From Schoenoplectus triqueter (lineage: Eukaryota; Streptophyta; Magnoliopsida; Poales; Cyperaceae), in contig CAXKVV010001910.1 in the NCBI GenBank assembly GCA_964058805.1, forward strand, positions 1 to 38,229: DNA of 38,229 bases, given 5' to 3'. A program made the translations under genes and the position numbers. Positions 1 to 10,768 of this stretch are shown here, one piece after another; position 1 is the first letter of the stretch; the number at the start of each line of letters is the position of its first letter. The notes under the pieces were generated by a model. It made no database searches and had not been told where the DNA came from. It worked only from the letters and a program-made list of their open reading frames with translations.

Positions 1-55
1 GGATCACTGAAGCGTCCTGGACTTACCAACAGGTCAACCCAGTGGGATATGATGG

Positions 56-517
56 TGAAAAAGATGAACTTACTACAGATCAGTTCAATCTTTACCGCTC
101 CGGGAGGCAATCTTATCAACATACCAGATTGACCTTCACGGAGGGATGGAAGGTGAGTCTACTACAGAACGACTCGACCTTAGTTGACCTAGAAGATGAA
201 CCTACTATAGAACGGTTCAATCTTTACTAGTCAACAACCAATCACACAAAATACAACTCGAAGCACCTAGCCGCTTGATCTTGAGGTTGGTGAATCAGGA
301 GAATGGTGGATTTGGCCCACATATTTTTTCTCACTGATCTTCTAGATCATGAATTCCAAGCACTAAGCGGATTCATAAACCTAGGAACACAACTGCACAC
401 AAAGTCAAACATGAAGTGCTGAGCCAGTTTGACATTGAGGCGTGTGTTAGTGAAAGAACATACTACAGAACGGTTCATATTCACTGTTTTGAGGATGAAT
501 CTACTACAGAACGATTC
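56..517 (-). repeat. Cluster of covarying short dyads (left copy)
   Basis: At least five 21-bp dyads have 5-base arms around an 11-base centre. They are 66-86 (GAACT/AGTTC), 155-175 (GAGTC/GACTC), 198-218 (GAACC/GGTTC), 456-476 (GAACA/GGTTC, one mismatch) and 497-517 (GAATC/GATTC). The centre is TACTACAGAAC or a one-base variant (TACTACAGATC, TACTATAGAAC). Arm bases differ from dyad to dyad but stay complementary. The right copy has the same family with 12-base centres at 30787-31373. A degenerate relative lies at about 17-40. The function is unknown. Confidence 0.85.
513..517. repeat. Target-site duplication GATTC, left side of solo LTR
   Basis: GATTC directly precedes the TGTCAC start of the 5.4-kb LTR and is repeated at 5925-5929 directly after its TTTGACA end. 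It is also the right arm of the dyad at 497-517. The uninterrupted site is visible in the right giant LTR copy as GAATC on the plus strand at 30842-30846. Confidence 0.92.
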
Positions 518-1840
518 TGTCACACCCCAGAAATAAATGAATCGGGTTAGGGGTGCTAAATCCCGCCACATACGCACGACGAGACGTGCGTACGAAAGGC
601 TAAATGAATAAAATAAGGTAAATCCCACAATAAACAAAACAATAATGATAATACAAAACAATAGCAGTCTAGAATAATACAGACAAATACAACGCCGACA
701 TCGGCGGGGCTAGCTCCATCGGAATGGGCAGCAAAATCTCTCAAAGAAAAACCCAAAAGAATAAATAAAACTCGAAACCCGATAGATCCTAATCTACTAT
801 CCTGCTCACATGCGGAAACGGCGAAGCATCTCTGTCACCACGCAGGACTGCACCTAGTACTCTCATCAAAAACTCGATCCCGCTCCTGTAAAACCTGGAC
901 CCCACAACCACCGTGGAAACGTGAGTGATAAATCACTCAGTGCGGTTTTAGGTCCAGCACCGAGATGTTATAAATCTCTAGGCTTAGACTTAAAACCATT
1001 AAAAATTTATTTTTTTATAATAAATATTACAGAAACATATAAATACATAAAATTTGAGTTTAAATAATTAAATTGAATTAATTTTGTTCTGAGTATAGTA
1101 TAAAAAGAACCCAAAAGAGTTATAAAAATGCACTACTTGAATGTCATGAATATTTTAAATCAAGGATAAACCCAAAATGGATCATTCTGAGATATTATAA
1201 TATAATAGGTACGGGTTCAAACTCCCATATCACACGAATGACTTTGCGGGATAAATTTTTTTCAGAAAGAACCGACCTCAACCAGTGCTCTATAGAAGAG
1301 AGCCCGCTCTATAAAAGAGAGCGTCAGTCACTATCAAAACCATCCCTAATCTATCCCGCTCAGTCCCTTACTATAATGAAACGAACAACGACTCGATTTT
1401 TATCAATATATAATTCAAATTTGAGGAGACTATCCGAAAATAATATGAAATAAAGTGAATCAATCACGAACAAATATAAAGTGACAAAATAGTCACTGCT
1501 AAATATAAAGTGATAAAATAATCACTGTAACCACGGAATAGCTCCTCTATAATAAATTTAAAGTGTATTTTACTTATGAAATCGAGCCGGTACTGACACT
1601 CTTCCCAAACCCAAATTTGGATATTCATTTTTAACTTAAAATATTCCTTGAGTTTCATAACAACGTACAAATTATAGGAAACAGAAAATATGCAAATTCA
1701 AATCTTAATTCAATTTAGTAATAATTCGATTAAGCTTATTTTGATCAATATAATAATCCAGTTAATAAAAATCACATTATTTACATAATAAAATTTTAAG
1801 GTACTTAATTAATACCAATATAAATTATTAATGCTAATTA

Positions 1841-2081
1841 CTCTATCTAAGATAATCTATCCTAGATAATCTATCATGTAACTAATTATATTATTAAATA
1901 CTACTTACTCTATCTAGGATAATCTATCCTGTAACTAATTATATTAAATTATTAAGTACTAATTACTCTATCTAGAATAATCTATCATATAACTAATTAT
2001 ATTAAATTATTAAATGCTAATTACCCCATCTAGGATAATTTATCCTACAACTAATTAACTTTAAATATAAATCTAATTAAT
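1841..2081 (+). repeat. AT-rich 58-bp minisatellite, about 4 copies
   Basis: Units beginning CTCTATCTA or CCCCATCTA start at 1841, 1908, 1966 and 2024. The last two periods are exactly 58 bp and the first is 67 bp because of a small internal duplication of GATAATCTATC. Each unit carries GGATAATCTATCC-like and AACTAATTATATT segments. The sequence is unrelated to the GC-rich 58-bp satellite elsewhere in the window; the shared period appears coincidental. Confidence 0.75.
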
Positions 2082-2439
2082 GATCAAAATGAAATGCATC
2101 TAAAATGAAATGCGGATGATATGAATAAATTTCAATATCAAAAGAAAAGAAAATATAATTTAAATTCATATCCTAAGAAATCATAAATCTCAGTGCAATC
2201 TGCACCTGAATATTTTGGCAAGGCTGATAGCGTCTGATTGCTCGGTCTCCGGTGGCGCATCACGATCCCGTAGGCCGTCTCATCTCGAGTGTAGTCGTTG
2301 GTCGGCTCGTCAAGATAAGATTCGAGAACCTATGAAGTCAAAATAGATTAAATTGGCGAGTATCCTATTCACGTTGGGTCTGGTTTTGTCAGGGTATACC
2401 GGACCCTCAATTAAAATTATTATTATTTAAGTTCGTATT

Positions 2440-3436
2440 TTAAGATTATATTTATTTTGATTTAATATAATTGATTTAAATTTTATTTTGATTGATTAAG
2501 CTAACTAATTATTATCACTTAATTAAATTAAATTTATAACTAGGATAATTAATTATTTAGGAATAGAGAAATTAATTATTTAGGAATAGAGAAATTAATT
2601 AATATATAATATTTTATATTTAATATATTTAGTATTATTCTTATTAATTTAAAATAGAGAAGTTAATTAATATATATATATATATATATTATAATATTAT
2701 TATTCTTATCAATTTATAATAGAGAAATTGATTAATATATACTTTAAAAATCTAATTTATTATTATATTTTAAATTGTTATTTTATCACTCTTATTTATT
2801 TATAATATATTCTTTAATTATGTTTTATTTTATTTATATTAGTATTATTTTTATAATTTAGAGATTATATTAATAGAAGTAAAAGAAATTAAGGGAACTT
2901 AATTAAATGAAACTTAATTTAATTTAACGTGTTTGTTTTAATTAAACTGTGTTGGTGTTTTGAGATTATATTTATTTCGATTAACGTAACTAACTTAATT
3001 TATTTAGATTAATTAAGTTAACTTAATGTTATCACTTAATTAATTTAATTTTAATTAGGATAATTAATTATCTAGAATTAGAGACATTGATTAATATATA
3101 ATATTATATGATTAATATTATTCTTATTAAAAATAGAGAAATTGATTAATATATATTTATATATTTATTAATATTATTTTATTATTAAATAGAGAAATTG
3201 ATAAATATATATTTTATATTATAAATTATTATTATCCTTTAGTTATTATTTATAATCCCTAATTATTTATATCATGTTCTTTAATTATATCTCATTTTAT
3301 ATTTTAATATTATTTTCATTAATTAAAAAATATATTATATAAAACTAGAATTAAAAATAAAAATCAAATTAAAAGAAAAGAAATTCAATTAAACTTAAAT
3401 TTGATTAATGTTTTTATTTAATTAAATGTGTTGGTG
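2440..3436 (+). repeat. Diverged tandem duplication inside the solo LTR (period about 480 bp)
   Basis: Two diverged copies run in tandem, at about 2440-2950 and 2950-3436. Landmarks repeated in order are GATTATATTTATTT, a TTATCACTTAATTAA segment, GGATAATTAATTAT, several AGAGAAATTGATTAATATAT units, and a closing GTGTTGGTGTTTT at about 2950 and 3430. Smaller repeats of the AGAGAAATT type are nested within each copy. The segment is almost entirely A and T, and no gene is present. Confidence 0.65.
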
Positions 3437-4096
3437 TTTTAATGTGCTTGGGATCATAGGCTGCCTCCGAAACCACTGTATCTGTTCGGATTTTCATTAT
3501 TGAGGCAGATTGTGTAATCATCTCCCATATTCAGCTTTAAGTATTAATTAATTATTAGTTGCGCACGTTTTTAAATTTACGGCACTTGCTAATTAATTAA
3601 TTATATTATTATCCAAATTAACCTTTCGTCCCACTTAGTTAAGATTCATTTATTTTCTGCATTTATAATTATCCGTCAATGTAATATTTTGCGCATATAA
3701 CCCTTCCAAGAAGGGTTATTACCACAAAGTAATTCATTCAGACCCTTATATTTATTTGATTTTGCACTTCAGTCTCTGATAAGAGAGCACCATAACAGAA
3801 TCATAATTATTACCACAACAACAACAACAACAAGGGTGCTAATATAACAAACAAGAACAGATAGTGAGAATCAAGTCATGCCAACAAGACCCAATCAGAA
3901 CCCGCCAAGTATTAACAGGGACATCCAAAATCGACTTATAGAGGCAAGCTAAAGGTGAGAATAGCAAGGAGCAGGGTGATACATATCAACACAAATTAAC
4001 AACACAGGCAACAGAGGGCACAAAAATGCTCAAAATCGAGCTAGGCAGCCAAGTAGCAACAAAGGGGGTTAAAGGCACACAGTTACGGCCTCGCTT

Positions 4097-4120
4097 CACT
4101 GGTACCGAATGGTACCAGTG
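4097..4120. repeat. Perfect 10-bp inverted repeat with 4-base loop
   Basis: The arms CACTGGTACC and GGTACCAGTG are perfectly complementary around the loop GAAT. A third related piece, GTGTACC, follows directly. The hairpin marks the start of the GC-richer interior of the solo LTR. Its role is unknown. Confidence 0.85.
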
Positions 4121-5373
4121 TACCAAAGCACCAACGAATCACCCTACATTAGAACCGGTATAACTATCAAGTAATGTTATCGAATCTCAACCGAGGATCT
4201 GGTACCAACACAAAAGTCATAACGGTAAGCATCAGCATAGGGGCAAGGTACAACCAGCCCAGAAAAATATCGAGGTAACATGGGCACAATCACGCAAACA
4301 AATCAAGGCTAGCACGGTCAGTATAACAAGGCACAATGCTTCATAAAATAGAACCAGATAACCAATACCAGTAACAGACACCACACAAGGAACACAAAAA
4401 TCGGAATAGCGCATAAGGCACCTATCAGATAAGAGGAATCAGGCAACAAAAGGGCAACAAGCAGCACATATAGAAAGTCACAGATACAAGCGCGGCTCAG
4501 CCGGCGCACAGCTAGCCCACACGGCCAGCAGATAAAAGAAGGAGGTTACCAGAAAAGGCACAAAGCGGCACAGGGCAGCGTGGGTCGAGTTTGCAGCCAG
4601 GAAGAGCGGGCGGTGCTTTGCTCGGCTTAGTTGGGTTTGGTATTTGCTGATCTCCAAAGGTGGCTAAGGCGCGACACAGTCCCGACCAACCTTGATGGGG
4701 GTGCTGTTCGAGAGAGAGAAATGGGTATCGGCTTTAGAGGGGTGATCGAGTGGCACCAGGGGGCTCGGCCAAGCTCAGCACAAGAGAGGGGAAACTCCGC
4801 CAGTGGCCGGCCTTAGGTCATGCGCGCGTTAGACTAGAGGGCAAAGCTCGGTGCAGTCATTGCACTGGAAGGGTGCTCCCTGCCGATCGCCTTCATTGGT
4901 GCCACGAGTGGGGTTGGAGATCGCTGGTCCTGATCCGATCAGCGATGTGGTGGTTCTAGGGCGCCGTCTACGCATGTGAGAGCTCGGTTCCGAGAGGAGG
5001 AAGGGAAGGGAGTTTGATTAAGTGGGTGAGTTTCTGTAAAGGATGAGGGGAAGAAAGAAAAAAGGGGATTGGTTTGGTTGGTGTCGCCAGGAGAAGAAGA
5101 AAGCGGAATTAGCGGTAGAGAAGAAAATCATAGGGGGAAGAGATTGAGTGTGAGGGGATGGTGACCTCTGGATGGGAGGTGTGAGGGGACAGGGTCGTGG
5201 GTGAGGGGGAGAGAGAGGGGCTGTGAGAGACGTGAGGGAGAGAGAAAATTGGGTGGGATTTACTGTGATATTTGATTTGTATTCTTGCGTGTGGTGAGTT
5301 AAGTGCAATTTCGTATGACCCATTGGGTCTCCTTAAGTGGCCACACGCGAGGCCATGATTAACGCTTGCATTA

Positions 5374-5374
<1 letters not shown>

Positions 5375-5427
<53 letters not shown>
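5375..5427. repeat. (TA)n microsatellite
   Basis: An uninterrupted TA dinucleotide run of about 53 bp lies near the right end of the solo LTR. It should not be read as a TATA box without further evidence. Confidence 0.97.
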
Positions 5428-5429
<2 letters not shown>

Positions 5430-5924
5430 CGGGTTTAGTGTAGCAAGGAATCAGTGGAATTTCATGGAGCGGATTTTAGTTAGCTTTGAAACGAGTCGAG
5501 TGACTCGTTACCTAACTCTTAGGTTTTTATTCCATATTTAATTTATTTTTATTTTCATTGGTGATTAATCCTAAGGTTATTAATTTTGTTTAATTAATTA
5601 GTTTATATGAATAATAAATTGGTTACTAAATTTTGATATATATCGAATCGATTTGTATTCCTTAATTTCCTCTTAACTCCCGATATCATTAGACAGGTAT
5701 TTCATTACTGAATTATTATTATTTTTACTTTCGTTATTATTATAAGTATTTTTCTTATATTTTGTGTGATTAATATTTTCTAAAATATATTATTTATTTC
5801 AATATTAAATTTATTCTTATTCGATTATTAATTAAATTCTTTTAATTTATCAGTCAATTTGTGTCGGATCGTTTGATCATTATCTTTATTATTATTATTC
5901 TTAATTAAATTTCACGGTTTGACA

Positions 5925-5929
5925 GATTC
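5925..5929. repeat. Target-site duplication GATTC, right side of solo LTR
   Basis: This is the second copy of the GATTC that flanks the 5.4-kb LTR. Joining 517 to 5930 restores the dyad-family context seen in the right giant LTR copy at 30830-30863. Confidence 0.92.
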
Positions 5930-5950
5930 AATCCTACAATCTCAGGAGAT

Positions 5951-6180
5951 GAACTTACTACAGATCAGTTCAATCCCCTAAACTAGAAGACAAACTTATC
6001 GACGGATTAGTTCAATCTTACTAGCTCAACTGGTCATGAATTACTTGTTCATGACACAGAGTCATCATGATGTCACCTCTTTGGACATCGTGATGTTCTT
6101 TTCTTTTGAAATCAACATATCTCCTTGCGCTGATGTCACAGTCTTGGTCATTCTTCGACGGGCGTCAAGATATTCTTGTC
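5951..6180 (-). repeat. Further short dyads (left copy)
   Basis: 5951-5971 is a perfect 21-bp dyad (GAACT/AGTTC). 5992-6013 is a related dyad with four of five arm pairs intact. 6069-6089 has GATGTC/GACATC arms around nine bases, matching the right-copy dyads at 30482 and 30710. CATGA/TCATG at about 6035-6055 matches a 19-bp dyad at about 30750 in the right copy. A GTCAA...TCGAT dyad at about 6163-6184 matches the GTCGA family at 30136-30634. Confidence 0.75.
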
Positions 6181-6584
6181 TCGATTAGTTATTATGAATG
6201 CTGCATTACTTGTGCAAGAATCACTGTATTACTCTACATCCCTTTGTGTGAGCATATTTAATCACCTCTAAATCATGGGTTCTGAGCACCTAGTCGATTC
6301 ACAGATTCAGGGTTAGCTTGTGCACAAAATTAGACTCGGGGCTCCTGGCTAGTCTAACATTGAGACAGGTTTATCAGAGGACAAGCTTCTAGACAAGCCA
6401 GTTCAGAAGCTGCCATATTGTGATGACTAATCAGCAATCAACAAAATGTGTCACCACCTTATCAACCGTTATAACGCTTCAATATGTCGTCATAACGTTT
6501 CTGGAGAATAGCAGACTTGTCAGCGAATTGGTCAACAGGGGTCAAAACATTGTCAATGTCTTATGAGGCGTTATAATGATATGA

Positions 6585-6824
6585 TGAACCGTATAACGAT
6601 TAAAGGAATCGTTACAATGATTTCTTAGAGCATATTGACTTATCAGAGAATAGTTAAATTATTACCAATGCTTTGTAAATCGTTCAACGATTTGGTGAAT
6701 CGTCCAACGATTTAAGGAATCGTTATAACGATTCTTTAGAATGTGTTGACTTGTCAGAGCATGGTCAGAGCGTTGCCAACGTTTTGCAAATCGTTCCACG
6801 CTTAAATGAATCGTATAACGATTC
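6585..6824. repeat. Cluster of GAATCGTT/AACGATTC palindromes
   Basis: Four close-spaced 17-18-bp palindromes are 6677-6693 (AAATCGTT-C-AACGATTT), 6697-6713 (GAATCGT...ACGATTT, with one G-T outer pair), 6717-6734 (GAATCGTTATAACGATTC, perfect) and 6808-6824 (GAATCGT-ATA-ACGATTC, perfect). Weaker members lie at about 6585-6625 and 6798-6813. The outermost pair changes from G-C to A-T with complementarity kept. The cluster has no counterpart in the right copy, where AT-rich DNA lies instead. Confidence 0.88.
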
Positions 6825-8173
6825 CTAAGAAATGTTATATTTAATCTGGGCCACTAGATTGTTCCAAGATTAGTGTAGATCTTTATTCAGCTCTTGGGTC
6901 ATTGAATTTGCTTCAAGATCTGTTTTTCTGAGATGAAGGGTTCAGATCAATTATCTCCTTTTCTTTTAAACTGTGATTTACAATCAACATTGGATTTCTT
7001 CAAGATACGTTTTTGCACATCAAATCTCGTGCTTACACGTTAAAAGTCTTGTACACTCATTTCTTTGATTGTTCTGCTGACCGCCTTGTTGAGATTCGTG
7101 CTGAGGGTCGTTTCCGATGACCGGAGCTCCGTCCTTCCGATCAGGTAGGTTTAATGACGTCGCCCCCACTGCCAGAAACCTTTCTATCACGTTTGATTGA
7201 AGATCGGTACGGTGCTTCAGCGTATACGAGGGTACCATTTCTGGTACAGTTTCAATTTGGTACCGATTGAGTTTTCAATCTCAAGTTCAACTCGATTGAT
7301 CGACGATTCTTATAATTAATCTTCTGTTGTTGATCGTCTATGCCTTCTAATCACGTTTGTGAGGTTAATTTCTTCTGGAGGCGTCGTGCATGACCTGTTC
7401 TGCCTCAATGTCGCCAAACACGGTACCGATCGTGTTTGTTCGAGCATTATATACCGAGTTGTTTTCAATTGCGACACTTCCTTGCACCTTAAATCAATTG
7501 CAAGCCTTCAAATCATCACTCAAGTAATGAAATCGAGAGGATTAAGCAATCCTTTTACCGATTCAATACTGAACGGATCATCAATCACCTCGGTGAATGG
7601 GAGAGCTATACAGCTCTACTACTAATCCCATTATACAATCAAATAACACTAAAAGAAAGGAGAGAAAAGATACGAGCAATTACATGAAATCTAAATTGAA
7701 AGCTCAGATCTTTGCTTATTTGAAATTCATAGCTTATTTTGAAAGTAATACTGGTAATTTTTGAAATTCAATCGAAAAACAGAAGTTGAGAAACAAAGAA
7801 TGCAAAGAAGAGATAAGAATCAAAATTATAGAACTGAAATTGAATGAAAAACAGCAGATTATCAAACTGTTTAATGCAGAATCAAATTTTATTACACAAT
7901 TTCATAAAATTCTTTTCAATTACATCTCAGACTTTGAGAGACACCTACCAGTGAGCTTATAGACAATGAAGAGACTGTGTAGAGGTTGTAAAAGAATCGA
8001 ATTGAGAGATTTTGGTTTTGAAAAACCAGGTCTACTATCAATTGATTCAATTGAATCTCTTTTTTTCTTTCTACTTTTTCTCTCTTCTCTCTTGCTGTTA
8101 ATTGCTCCTCTTGTGTAATTGTGTTCTCCCTCCTCTCTCCTTTTTTTCTTTTTTTTAACTGTTAATAAGAGGT

Positions 8174-8204
8174 TTATATAAGCCTCTTGCTTAATTGTGA
8201 TTGG
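8174..8204 (-). promoter_or_regulatory. Core promoter-like CCAAT and TATA pair, left LTR copy
   Basis: On the minus strand, CCAAT (ATTGG at 8200-8204 on plus) is followed by TATATAA (TTATATA at 8174-8180 on plus). Transcription would run leftwards. The right copy keeps both elements at 27388 and 27424 in equivalent sequence (AACCAATCAC, then GCCTATATAAAC). A purine-rich stretch follows on the transcribed strand. Conservation between diverged copies supports a real LTR promoter; activity is inferred. Confidence 0.6.
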
Positions 8205-9407
8205 TTAGGTGATTAATGGCCGGATTATGGTCTCTAAGCCAATCTTAGCCCTTAACTCTCTGTGCTTCTTATCATTCAATAAGCCATCTCTGAGCTGATT
8301 CCCTGCAGTTGGAGTTAGTTACACTTCTTTTCCTTTTTACTCTTTTGCCACTCCTTCACATAACTCGGCTTTCCATCATTTTGGGCCTTTCTAGAAGCTT
8401 CCAAGCGTTTACACATCAATCTCACACTCCTATAAGTCGATTGAGTCAGTGCAAGGGTTATGTTTGACGCTTAACATCCATTTCTCATTTCTAAGGTTTT
8501 CAATCGGGTCTCCATTGCCATCTCATTCTTTCTACATTAATCCTTCTGTTTGCAAGCCCTAACCTCATCATTTTAGCTCTAAAATTCAATCCTTCACGTC
8601 TCTGTGATCAATAACATGCTATATCATCATCTCTTCATCATCAGCTTCGGCATCCAATGGTGACTTAGTGAAACATCAATTCAATGCTTCTAAAAGTGCT
8701 GTATTCAAATAAGGTCGCTTAGGTAGTAGGAAGGTGTGCAAGTGATCAATTTGCTTCCTGCTTGCTTATAAAGGTCAGTCCCAATTTCAATTTCATTTAC
8801 TGCCTCAACCGATTACTCACTATTTCTTTTTCAATTCTCAAAATTGATCACTCATACGAGCTTTAATCCATATTATACAGCTTTCTGTGAAGAAATTTTG
8901 AAGAAAGGGACTGCATTCAACTCTATTCAACCATGCTGCCTTCTTCTCCATCGCGCAGAAGGAAGAGAAAGAGAGGAAGAAGGGAGAAAGGTGAGCCATC
9001 TATGGGTGCACACGGTGCATGTGGACCAACGCTTCCAAGAGATAGCTATCAGAGAGGGATAGTGCAAGAGCCAGGTTTGTTCTTTCCTTTTCCCTTTGAT
9101 TTAAATTCTGACCTTTATTTGCATGAGATTGGTCTATGATTGTTGATATGCGCCTCTGTCTCGCCTTCTTATAAGTGGGCATCACAAGTCAGCACTTTAT
9201 AAATAATTAAGCTGACATGACATGCTGTGATAGGGTTAGATGTATGACTGACCTATGATTAGTTATTAATTGTTGATGACTGTGCCTTGATCTATGAGTG
9301 CCACATGGCACTAAGTGGGGTCCATAGTGCTGACTTGGCCCAATAGGCAACTGCCACATGGCCTGTCATTATAAATCTCTTAATGATATGGACTAGTACT
9401 AAGCTGC

Positions 9408-9654
9408 CACGTGGTAATAACTAGTTAATGTGGCCCAATGATATCCTGCCATGTGGCTTAATTAGTCAATAACCAGATCCAATCATCTGGTCAGTTGCTT
9501 GCATGGACTAGTGGGTAGCTGCCACGTGTCACATGTGGGGCCCACTTCCAATCAGATTATGCCATGTGGGACCCACTTAAGCTGACGTGGACCAATGACA
9601 AGGTGACACGTGGCACCCCTCTGCTGACTTGGCTTGCTCACATGCTGCCACGTG
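9408..9654. promoter_or_regulatory. G-box cluster (CACGTG), left LTR copy
   Basis: Four perfect CACGTG palindromes lie at 9408, 9523, 9607 and 9649. GCCACATGGC-like decayed relatives lie at about 9300-9450. The sites sit in repeated segments of the form GCCACGTGGC or GCCACGTGTC. GTGGGGCCCAC at 9535-9545 and GTGGGACCCAC at 9566-9576 are palindromes resembling plant TCP-factor sites. CACGTG is the core bound by plant bZIP and bHLH factors; binding here is inferred. Confidence 0.6.
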
Positions 9655-10079
9655 TCATGCATCATCTCTCTTTCAATTCTGACCATCCCTATTTCTTGTC
9701 CCCATATTGCACCCAGCAGTGCCTCTGTCCCCAAGTTGTACCCAGAGAGGCTTGTGATCAAATCTCAGCCCTTGATTAATCTGTTTTTTTCTCATCTAAT
9801 TTTACTCTGATAGCTCCATTTGTCTAAAAATCATGAAATTTTCACCAAAAATCTCTAAATTCATGACAATCACCCCTGTAATTTTAAATTTCATTTTTGT
9901 CCCTGCCTCCTTGCATTAAAAATTTATTTTCCCAGAAAACCCTATTTCCCTCTTTGAATTAATCCCAAATTTCAATTATACCTCAGTGTCTCTGCCAAAT
10001 AAACTTTCCTTGCAGAAACTCCCCCCAATCAAACACCAATTAGACTTATATTGATGTTCATCAAGGTTTGATTTAATCA

Positions 10080-10300
10080 AAAGCTGATTACTTATCAACA
10101 ATTGATATAAATCCAGACTTGATCAGATGGTTGCTCACAGCTTTGGCACCTGATCAGTCTTGTGAAATTGACTTTCAATCCATATTCATGAAGGTGATTT
10201 GGTCAACAACTGATTACTTGTCAACAATTGACACAAACATTGGCTTGATCAGGTGGTTGCTCACAGCTTTGACACCTGGTCAGCCTTGAAAGCAAAATCA
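10080..10300 (-). repeat. Pair of about 126-bp direct repeats, left LTR copy
   Basis: GGTTGCTCACAGCTTTG followed by a CACCTGATCAG-like segment occurs at about 10129 and again at about 10255. The same duplication exists in the right copy at 25361 and 25488, on the other strand. The duplication therefore predates the split of the two copies. Confidence 0.75.
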
Positions 10301-10768
10301 CATTGAGATTTCTTATGATTGGCTATATCAAAATACTGGCTTGGCATTGACACGGTTCTTTGTTATACAGAGATTGTATTGCTTCAGTTCTTAGGGTTTG
10401 CTTTGAGAATTAATTTCTAGGGTTTGATCTTGACTTCCTTAATACATATCACTGAGGTGTGGGACCCACCTGTCAGTGAACAATAATCAAATTGATGACC
10501 CATCAGGAGATTTTCTCTCCTGAATCTCCTGAGCGTCATCCACCTCGAATGAATAGGAGGTGGCAGGGCTTTTATACCTTCGACCCTTCGTCTAGAATTT
10601 TCTTGTGGGACAAATAAATTTTTTTCGGGGCTCAGCAGCGACTTCTTCTGACTGGTGGACCCTCTATTTTTGCCTTTCTCTCCTCTTTCTTATGATTTAT
10701 TACTGATAATTGATATTTATCCTTAATTGTCCAGCTGCTTTATCCTTGAGATTTTCCAAGGGTAAATA

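Larger units (their letters stand above)
1..517 (-). mobile_element. Giant LTR-like element, left copy, distal part
   Basis: This is the part of the left giant LTR copy that lies outside the inserted solo LTR; the window edge cuts it off. Reverse-complemented, it matches about 30842-31270 of the right copy. For example, 233-262 is nearly identical to the complement of 31101-31130, and 263-440 parallels 30900-31100 throughout. It has no coding potential beyond short chance frames. Its main content is a run of imperfect dyads with a TACTACAGAAC-type centre, listed separately. At 517 the sequence is interrupted by another LTR and resumes at 5930. The missing distal end should correspond to about 31270-31694 of the right copy. 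Homology to the right copy is seen directly. Calling it an LTR rests on the ends and target duplication of the right copy. Confidence 0.82.
518..5924. mobile_element. 5.4-kb solo LTR (Ty3/gypsy-like ends)
   Basis: The element starts TGTCACACCCC and ends GGTTTGACA, so it has TG...CA termini with short inverted ends TGTCA and TGACA. It is flanked by GATTC on both sides, a 5-bp target duplication typical of LTR retrotransposons. The right giant LTR copy supplies the empty site at 30842. I found no second copy of either terminus inside, and no primer-binding site, polypurine tract or gag-pol coding, so a solo LTR left by LTR-LTR recombination is the simplest reading. A start of TGT-(C/A)AC-(A/G)-CCCC followed within about 45 bp by AGGGGTG is common in plant Ty3/gypsy LTRs; that family assignment is inference. 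The interior is mostly AT-rich with internal tandem duplications, plus a GC-richer block at about 4080-5330. Orientation is not clear because the termini are near-palindromic. Its length is extreme for an LTR. Confidence 0.85.
5930..10768 (-). mobile_element. Giant LTR-like element, left copy, main part
   Basis: Read on the minus strand, this is a diverged copy of the 24529-31694 element. Anchors found by eye are 10741-10768 with 24529-24556, 10490-10580 with 24955-25060, 10080-10300 with 25330-25600, 9300-9660 with 25980-26300, 7930-8204 with 27388-27670, 7080-7260 with 28310-28510, 6840-6930 with 28660-28760, and 5951-6250 with 30540-30810. The element ends GGGTAAATA at 10768, where the right copy predicts GGGTAAACA, so the terminal CA has become TA. 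The AT-rich satellite begins immediately after it. The left copy lacks the 1.2-kb AT-rich block at 28824-30060 of the right copy and instead has a GAATCGTT palindrome cluster. No coding region is convincing in it. Confidence 0.82.

Noticed and set aside
56..517. tRNA-derived sequences or RNA polymerase III B boxes (GGTTCAATC-type strings)
   Set aside because: GGTTCAATC occurs as a dyad arm plus flank. No A box, cloverleaf or suitable spacing was seen.
1841..2081. The AT-rich 58-bp repeat as ancestor of the GC-rich 58-bp satellite
   Set aside because: The two sequences show no similarity. Only the period agrees, and one of the three intervals is 67 bp.
5375..5427. TATA box within the TA run
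   Set aside because: A pure dinucleotide microsatellite matches any TATA pattern. No supporting promoter context was seen.
518..5924. Complete LTR retrotransposon with two LTRs
   Set aside because: Neither terminus recurs internally, and no primer-binding site, polypurine tract or gag-pol segment was found, so a solo LTR fits better.
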